DNA from: Adiantum capillus-veneris
Taxonomy: Eukaryota > Streptophyta > Polypodiopsida > Polypodiales > Pteridaceae
Assembly: GCA_014529385.2 (NCBI GenBank)
Contig: CM043947.1
Coordinates: forward strand, 116,602,087 to 116,666,086
DNA: 64,000 bases
Reading direction: 5' to 3'
Shown here: positions 57,747 to 64,000 of the stretch, piece by piece
How positions within the stretch are numbered: the first letter of the stretch is position 1
Layout of the letters: every line of letters begins with the position of its first letter
The notes under the pieces: model-generated
What the model saw: only the letters and a program-made list of their open reading frames with translations
What the model was told of the DNA's origin: nothing
The model's database searches: none
Made by a program: the position numbers and the translations under genes

Positions 57747-59038
57747 TCAAACCTCAAAAAGTACTGCTTCAACCACCAATCCATTGATACGTGTTTTGTG
57801 CAGCCTACCATCTGCATCCATCAATTGGTAATTGCCATTGTTATAGCTCTTTCTAATGACAAATGGCCCCTCCCATCTGGGTGAAAACTTTTCATCCTTC
57901 TTAGTGTCAAACCTGTTATCATACTTTAGGACCAACATACCTTTCTTTAACCCTTTTTTGTCCCTTGTTGAAGGTAAGTCGACTTTGCTCTACCTGTGCT
58001 GCATAATAGTTGATAGCATCTTCTCTGACTAGTTGAAGCCTCTCTAGATCAAGGATGTGGTTGTGAAGATGAGAATTAGGGCGTTCCATCTGCCTAGCTA
58101 GATCCCTGAGAATAGCCAATTGTACTTCAATGGGTAAAATATCCTCCTTACCATACACTAGGTGATATGGTGTGAACCCAAGGGATGTGAAAAATGAAGT
58201 GCGATAAGCCCAAAGTGCAGTCATAAGATGCTTGTCCGAATCACTTTTGTGATTGTTACATGTTTAGTGATGATCTTGCAGATCATACCATTTACCTTTT
58301 CCACCAACTTGTTGCATTGTGGATAGTAGGGAGTTCTTTGTTGTCGTGAGATACCCAGCTTCTCCATCAGCTCTCCTACTAGGTCTCCTCTAAACGTGGT
58401 CCCCTATCAAAAATTATTTCAAGAGGAGTGCTAAAACAGAAACAAATGTTTTCAAATACAAACTTGGCCACTTCCTTAGATGTAATGCGGGTGGTAGCAA
58501 TTGCTTCAGCCCACCTGGTAATGTAGTCCACACCCATGAGGATATACAATTTACCTAATTGGATCCTTCGAAAAGGCCCAATGGCATCAATTCTCCATTT
58601 CTCAAATGGTTCGTAAGAGATAATAGGACTTTGTGGCTCATATGTGAGCCTCCTATCCCCTTCCTTTTGACACTCTTTGCATGTTTTGCACCTGTGATGC
58701 ACATCTCTCTGTAAACTAGGCCACACAAACCCGTCTTGTAGAACCTTCCTATCGGTGATGTCAAGTGCAAAGTGCCCTCCACAAACACCATCATGGCAGC
58801 TTGAAATGATTTTGGTGATATCTCTAGAGAGAGGTACACGCCTAAGAATTTGGTCCTTACCCTTGCAGTAGAGATCGTTATTGATAAGACGGTATTTTGT
58901 TGCCTTGTACACAAGAAACTGAATTTGGCCCTTAGTAAGATCTTTAGGAAACTCTCTTGTCTCCAAGAAACTCATGATGTGAGGCATATCATCACTACCT
59001 TGGAAGAGAGGCAGCTTCATCTTGATAGCATCTACCAC
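57747..59038 (-). pseudogene. Gypsy-3 integrase, broken frames
   Basis: The zinc domain is at about 58810-58680 (CHDGVCGGHF...CKTCKECQKEG). The core starts WRIDAIGP near 58575 and continues VDYITRWAEA, IIFDRG (second Asp) and, after a shift near 58380, NKLVEKVNG (Glu). The next frame (58224-57919) has TALWAYRTSF and PIEVQLA. Another shift leads to the C-terminus (57938-57747: KFSPRWEGPFVI, GNYQLMDADG). At least three frame breaks. Confidence 0.88.
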
Positions 59039-59130
59039 TGGAACATCTTGTAGATTCTCTCTTGCTAGAGCATGTGCTTCTTGATTTTTTTCTCAAGGGA
59101 CATGATGTAATTGTACAGCTTGAAACTCCC

Positions 59131-59450
59131 CTAAAATTTCCTAACTTCGTGAAAATGGCCCAGCAAGCTATGATTTTTACAAGCCCAAGTTCCTTGTATT
59201 TGTTTTATTAAAAGCATGGCATCACCAAATACATTTAATTGTTGAATACCTTGTGTCACACACCACTCTAATCCAAGAGATAAGGCTGCATATTCTACCT
59301 CATTTTTGGAGTGGGAATCTAAGAGATACCCAATGGAGAATACATTTTTCCCTTGCTCATTGAAGACAAAAATGCCGGTTGCACCTTTGTCCATTGTCCT
59401 CTTATAGGCTCCATCAAAGGAAAGAGAGTAAGCCCTCTATATCTTACGAC
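59131..59450 (-). pseudogene. Gypsy-3 second RNase H (aRNH, Tat lineage)
   Basis: It starts SFDGAYK (catalytic Asp) near 59418, then GATGIFVFNEQGK, NEVEYAALSLGLEW (catalytic Glu) and VFGDAMLLIKQIQG (Asp). This plant-type RNase H between the retroviral RNase H and integrase is characteristic of Tat elements. The catalytic residues are kept. Confidence 0.85.
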
Positions 59451-59880
59451 TTCGAACACAGATGTTGCTTCCTTGTCACTTGTCTTGATTTTTAGCTTCT
59501 TTTCATAGTGGAAATGAGTAAGAATGCCTCCTAGATTGGATCTTGTGGAGCTCTCCACTTGCATTGTGTAGTCAAACTATTGCAACCTTGTGAGCCATTT
59601 GGAAATCCTAGAAGAAACATCAATGTGCTGCATTACATAAGGAAATACTTCTTCCATAGTTAAGATTCTGAATGGTCTAGACAATAAATAAGAGCAAAAT
59701 TTGGTGATAGCAAACATTAATGCAAGCATCATGTGCTCCACTTCTGTGTATCCCTTTTTTGATGGAGTCATCATGCGACCAGATAAGTAGATAGGACGCA
59801 TGAGAGAAGTTTTAGGATCCTTTTGCATCAATACCACCCCAAGTGTGTCATTGCCCATTGCAATGGTGCGAAGTAAGGCA
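59451..59880 (-). pseudogene. Gypsy-3 first RNase H and linker
   Basis: From MGNDTLGVVLMQKD (59858) it continues with PIYLSGRMMTP, YTEVEHMMLALMFAITKFCSYLL (catalytic Glu region) and RISKWLTRLQ. A linker frame follows with LGGILTHFHYEK. The first catalytic Asp region is at the deletion boundary and is lost. Confidence 0.75.
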
Positions 59881-60384
59881 TAACTCTATAAGAAAAACAT
59901 GCCCATGGTGTAATGAAGGTTGTCTTCTTTTGATCTTCTTCAGAGATGATGCTAATTAGAAGTAGCCTAAGTAGCCATTGCATACTGTGTAGTGCTCATA
60001 TCCTGCTACCTCATTGAGAAATTTATCTTGAAAAGGAAGAGAAAAATGATCCCTTTTTGTGGCTGCATTAAGGGTCTTGTAATCAACACAAACCCTCCAC
60101 TTACCATTATTCTTTGGTGTGACTAACGCTAGAGAAACCCACTCTGAGTCTTCAACAGGATAGATGAAACCTGCTTCTAGCAGTTTCCTTACCTCTTTGA
60201 GAAAGGCCTCTTGTTGAATTACTCCTAGCCGCCTGAGCTTCTCAAATACAGGTTTACTTCCCTCCTTGAGCTTAATTTGATGTTCAACTACTGTGATGCC
60301 AGTGATTTTATCATATTCATCAATGAAAAATGTGGAAAAATTACTTAGCATCATAATATAATATTCATGCTTTGTCCCACACAA
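59881..60384 (-). pseudogene. Gypsy-3 RT, palm deleted
   Basis: It keeps ITGITVVEHQIKLKEGSKPV, AGFIYPVEDSEWVS, GKWRVCVDYKTLNAAT and SEEDQKKTTFITPWACFSYRVMP (fingers and first palm strand). Immediately afterwards, at about 59866-59880, it jumps to RNase H. The YxDD box and thumb are missing. Confidence 0.88.
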
Positions 60385-61079
60385 CTCACTATAGAGAATT
60401 TGATGTAGCTTACTTGCTTTCCCAGGGGTTGTATACCTGGTGTCTCCCCTTGGTTTGATGATGATGCAGCAGGTTGCTCCATCCTCTTAGGGTCCTTGAG
60501 AATGACCGTTATCACTTCAATGCTACTATTGCTTTCTTCAATCACTTTTGACTCCTCCTCTAAAGTGGTTGAAGAGTCACTACTAGAAAACTCATCCCCA
60601 GAGGTTTCTGGCTCCATGTCGTGTTGCAAACCTGTCTTCAAGTCATAAAGTATTGGCTTCCCTTTGGCATATTTCATCTGGATTATGCCGGTGTATTTCT
60701 CTTGCTTATCTCTCATAGACATAAGCCAAGGCCTCCCTAGAATGATAAGATAGCCCTCCCCCTTGTGTGGCATGACAAAAATGTCCACTTCTACCTCGGT
60801 GTTGGACACCTTTATCCTAAATACATTTATAACACCAACACATTGAACTTTTACATTATTTGCCCTTTTGGCTTGGTACGGTGCCGGCCTACTCACATCT
60901 AAACCCAAATGGTGCATCATTCTTTCACTCGTGACACATATTTGTGCGCCACCATTGATGTAGATATTGGAGATGTGTTGGCCTTTGATGTGAGCATCCA
61001 TGACTAGTAGTATGTCATCTAGATTCATCCTATAGATAGCCCCAACTATCTTTGGCTTTGGTTGTCTCGTGCTAACCAT
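60351..61079 (-). pseudogene. Gypsy-3 protease with Asp-to-Asn active site
   Basis: This open frame has the retropepsin fold: active site YINGGAQICVTSE (normally D-G/S-G, here N) near 60955, and LIILGRPWLMSM near 60735. The C-terminus is Ser/Glu-rich. The Asn replaces the catalytic aspartate, so it should be inactive. Confidence 0.85.
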
Positions 61080-61408
61080 CTTTTTCCATTATCACCCTAA
61101 GTGCTAGGTGGAGTAACTGGGGCCAGGTGATTTTTGGGCCCTGTATAGAAACATGTTGAACCAATCATATGGTTTAAAACATTCACCCAAAGGAAAATCT
61201 ACAATGTCAATTTTACATCATGACTTGGATGACTTTCTTCTAGATTCCCCTTTAGTTTTCATCTTTTCTTTCTTTTGGGAAGATTCACCATGCCTAGCGC
61301 GCTTTACCCCCATGGAATCTACTCCTTTAACCTTGGTCTTACTTTTCACCACTCCCTTGATATCCTCCTCCACTTTTTCCTTTCCCTTACCTTCAAGACT
61401 AATGACAC

Positions 61409-62391
61409 TTAATGTCTAGTGCTAGACTGGTGTTGGGGGTTAGGGTGGAATGAGAGGTTGTGGTGGATGTAGTTGAATGGGTGGTTGTAGTATTTGCATG
61501 GATGGTGCTTGTTGTGTTTCCCTTGGTGGTGGTGGTTTTTCTCTTGGTGGTGAAACCTGATTTTGTCTGGCTCCTCTGTTGAAATTTTGCCTCTTTGGGT
61601 GTGGGCAGTAATACATGCCATGGCCATATTCCCCACAATTATAGTAGTGGTATTCTTGGTTTTGCCTTTGTTGTCCTCTCCCTCGCTCTTTAATATGGTT
61701 GTGTGCTTGTCCTTGTTGCACCAAATGCAAAGATAGATTCTCAAGCTAAGTAGTGATGTGACTCAATGGGTCTTGCTTCTCTTCTGATGCCTCTTGTGGT
61801 TGGATTCTCTTAGTGGTTGTTGCAGTTACTGGGATTAGTTGGATTGAGCTTGATTCCTCTGACTCATTGACTCTTGATTGCATGTGGAGCTTCTTGTCTT
61901 TAAGATGGGCTACTTCCACTGTCAACTCATACGTTGCAGCAAATCTCCCCCTCACCTTCTCTTCAAGAGGCCACCACAGGCCAACAATGAAACGGTCCTT
62001 CTTCAGGAAATTAGGCGCTCCTTCACCTTCCTCCAATGAGGCAACCCATCACTCCCACAAATTCACAAACTTGGATTTGTAAATGGCATACTCTAGTAGA
62101 CCTCCCTGCTTTAACTCTATCAACATCTGTCATAACTTTTCTGAGGTTGTGCCTCCACCAAATCTCTTCACGAATGCAGCACGTGGTAATTTCCATGCAT
62201 CCTTGGTAGCTTGGGATAAAATCATTGTACCAAGACTTGGCCTCTACTTTCATCAGTAGAGGAAAGATTCATAGTCGTGAGGCGTCGTCATCCTTATTGG
62301 AAACCACACAAGCGATGTTAAAGTTATCCAAAAAATTGGTGATGATATCTTCTCCCTTCTTTCCCTGAATGTGGGAAAAGAGACACTTGCC
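61409..62391 (-). pseudogene. gag: Gypsy-3 gag, main part
   Basis: It begins QGKKGEDIITNFLDNFNIAC near 62370 and has PLLMKVEAKSWYNDFI (capsid core). After a shift it continues with FLKKDRFIVGLWWPLEEKVRGRF and AATYELTVEVAHL. The nucleocapsid part (about 61660-61610) has one zinc knuckle, Y-YN-C-GEYG-H-GMYY-C, in which the first Cys is Tyr. A proline-rich tail follows. Confidence 0.8.
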
Positions 62392-62767
62392 CTGGTAGTA
62401 AATCAATGAGCAGACAATTACAAACTTTTTTTTAGAAAATTACCTAGTGATTCATAAAGGTTTATACATGGGTGGAAACTTGAGCAAGAGCTAAGAAGAG
62501 CACAAGGATAGAATAGAATAAAGATGCCCACATCAAAAGAGTGGTAGTAATCAAGAATGAGCAAGATGATGGGACGTGGGGATCTAAGGATTTCATCAAG
62601 CATACTTGCTCCTAATAGGAAAACAATCTTTTGCTGGTAGAATATTTTTCTATTAATGTACACGTTTACATGCATGTGTTGCGAGAAACAAAAAGGAAAG
62701 ACTTTTGGCCTATTGGTATTATCCATGTTATGTGTAGGGCAAGGCTTCAAAGACTAGAGTTGCATAC
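62392..62767 (-). other. Possible intron in Gypsy-3 gag
   Basis: A 376-base stretch full of stops separates an N-terminal frame (63153-62768) from the capsid frame. On the minus strand it starts AAG|GTATGCA and ends TTTACTACCAG|GG, good GT-AG sites. The joined frames are off by one base, so either a small indel occurred or it is an inserted segment. Confidence 0.4.
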
Positions 62768-63153
62768 CTTAAGTGTTGACAAGGTGACACCTTCACCACA
62801 GGTATTTGCCTCTTGTTGAAGTCCACATAATCCTCCATATTGGGTTCAAAATAGACTGGGCAAGAAGAGTCTACCTGAATCGGCTTTCCATTTTTCATGT
62901 TGCAGCGACGCTTGGGTGGTCGTGCCTGCCTTGAACTCTCTAGGTCTAGAGAGAGCATATGCCCACTTGCTTCCACCGAATGCTTTAGGCTTTGTGGCTT
63001 GGACTGTGTAGTTGATGTAGTTGACGACTCTTCTCTGGTTGTTGGAGAGAGAACACTTGGTGCTACATAAAATCTGACTAATGTGAGAGTGCTGATGCAA
63101 TTCTCAAAAGCAAAATTCACCGTTCTTTCTTTACCTCCTCTACTGGCACTCAT
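62768..63153 (-). CDS. Gypsy-3 N-terminal reading frame (possible first gag exon)
   Basis: It starts ATG 63153 (MSASRGGKERTVNF). It is about 128 residues to the putative splice donor: a Ser/Thr-rich part, basic PPKRRC, then VDFNKRQIPVVKVSPCQHL. I recognise no domain. It lies 276 bases after the PBS, where gag should start. Confidence 0.5.
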
Positions 63154-63428
63154 TGACGGAATTCTTTGATTGACAGCAGTGATGACATTTCATAGCCCTC
63201 CCTCCTGATGCTCTTGATTTGCGATTAGCACAAGCAATGTGAGATGGGGAGCTTACCTCTTGGATATCGACAACACTACAACCTAGCAGTAGCACTTCGA
63301 TGAAGGCCTTAATTGCTTCTATACTCTCATTTTCTTCAATCTTCCAATTTGAAAACTATTTGTAGCCACTTTTCCATGATTGATGGCATGCATCGCTACT
63401 CTTTGTTGACTGACGGTCTTTGCAAATC

Positions 63429-63448
63429 CCTCCCCTGTGGGGGCACCA
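63429..63448 (-). other. Primer-binding site of Gypsy-3
   Basis: The minus strand reads TGGTGCCCCCACAGGGGAGG, two bases after the LTR end CGCCTCTCA. It shares TGGTGCCCCCAC with the PBS of element I. Confidence 0.8.
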
Positions 63449-63450
63449 AA

Positions 63451-64000
63451 TGAGAGGCGGAATTGCAAAACGGATCGGGTGTCCTCTACACCAAGACTAT
63501 ATATGATGGCCTCATCATGGGAGATACACAATAGGGACACCACCTAGCAAGATATGAGGCTAGGATGCATAATATACACAATCAAATATGCCATGAAAAA
63601 AAATTTCAAGATCCATGCCCAAGTGTGGGATGGGGTGGTTAGAAAACAAGATGAGAGGAATGATGAGTGAGTGAGAATGGGCTTGCTACTCGTGCCTGTA
63701 GTAAGGAAGATAATGAGGTAAGCAAAACATACAAGTATGCTCACTTCTCATACTAGAGGTGGCGAATCTGCACACCTTAAGATGCAAGTAGAAAGATGAT
63801 AAGAATATGAGAGGGAGACAGAGTGTGTATGTATGGTGACAAATCCTCACATCTCAGCATAAGCAAAACAAAAAGAACAAGCATAAACTATACTCACAAT
63901 GAAGTATATCCCAAACAACACAAGGTATGGCAACAAGATGGAGTGTGTTGATTGCTTGCAAATAATGAATACAATAGGTAGCATAGGGCAAGAAGATGCG
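63451..64000 (-). repeat. 5' LTR of Gypsy-3, cut by the window
   Basis: It matches 55820-56380, with TGAGAGGCGG at its plus-strand start. The outer part and target duplication are outside the window. Confidence 0.88.

Larger units (their letters stand above)
55820..64000 (-). mobile_element. Gypsy-3: Tat-lineage Gypsy element, right end outside window
   Basis: On the minus strand, the 5' LTR begins beyond the window and ends at 63451. PBS, gag, protease, RT, RNase H, a second RNase H and integrase follow, then the PPT and a complete 3' LTR (55820-57545). The second RNase H marks the Tat lineage. LTR copies are clearly diverged, the protease Asp is changed and the RT palm is deleted, so the element is dead. 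Confidence 0.9.

Overview
This window is repeat-rich nuclear DNA of a land plant with a large genome. It holds Ty1/Copia and Ty3/Gypsy LTR retrotransposons, including a Tat-type Gypsy with a second RNase H, and a CACTA DNA transposon with spliced TNPD and TNPA genes. I found no host gene that stands outside a mobile element, and no rRNA, tRNA or CRISPR. The species cannot be told from this sequence.

Layout. (1) 1-12515: a non-autonomous, gag-only LTR retrotransposon (element I) with about 2.6 kb LTRs. Its 5' LTR is split by a nearly intact Copia element (2055-7508, 135-bp LTRs, perfect 5-bp target duplication). Its 3' LTR stops at the CACTA end. (2) 12516-20175: a complete CACTA element with a six-exon transposase, a three-exon TNPA-like gene and a degenerate host-gene fragment of the heavy-metal-associated type. 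(3) 20176-23547: unassigned sequence with a tandem duplication. (4) 23548-25857: a diverged LTR and a gag fragment, ending at a chimeric junction. (5) 25858-51736: a decayed plus-strand Gypsy (Gypsy-2) whose 5' LTR was hit by a 19.1-kb minus-strand Gypsy (Gypsy-1, 25951-45044). (6) 51737-55190: an array of imperfect GTATGCTA/TAGCATAC palindromes, split by a decayed minus-strand Copia (Copia-3, 52015-54642). (7) 55820-64000: a minus-strand Tat-lineage Gypsy (Gypsy-3) that runs off the right edge.

The most unusual object is Gypsy-1. Besides gag, protease, RT, RNase H and integrase it carries a duplicated integrase zinc domain, a second retropepsin-like domain followed by spaced W-x-P-K motifs, and two further genes joined by an ATGA stop/start overlap. 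A perfect 24-bp palindrome recurs in two blocks, one upstream of gag and one upstream of the extra gene pair. Both blocks show nearly the same spacing series (about 284, 130 and 286 bp), and each lies about 168 nt before a start codon. I infer a duplicated leader or promoter module serving two transcription units.

The CACTA element is the only element here with fully open reading frames. All retrotransposon pol genes carry stops, one-base frameshifts or deletions of the RT catalytic palm.
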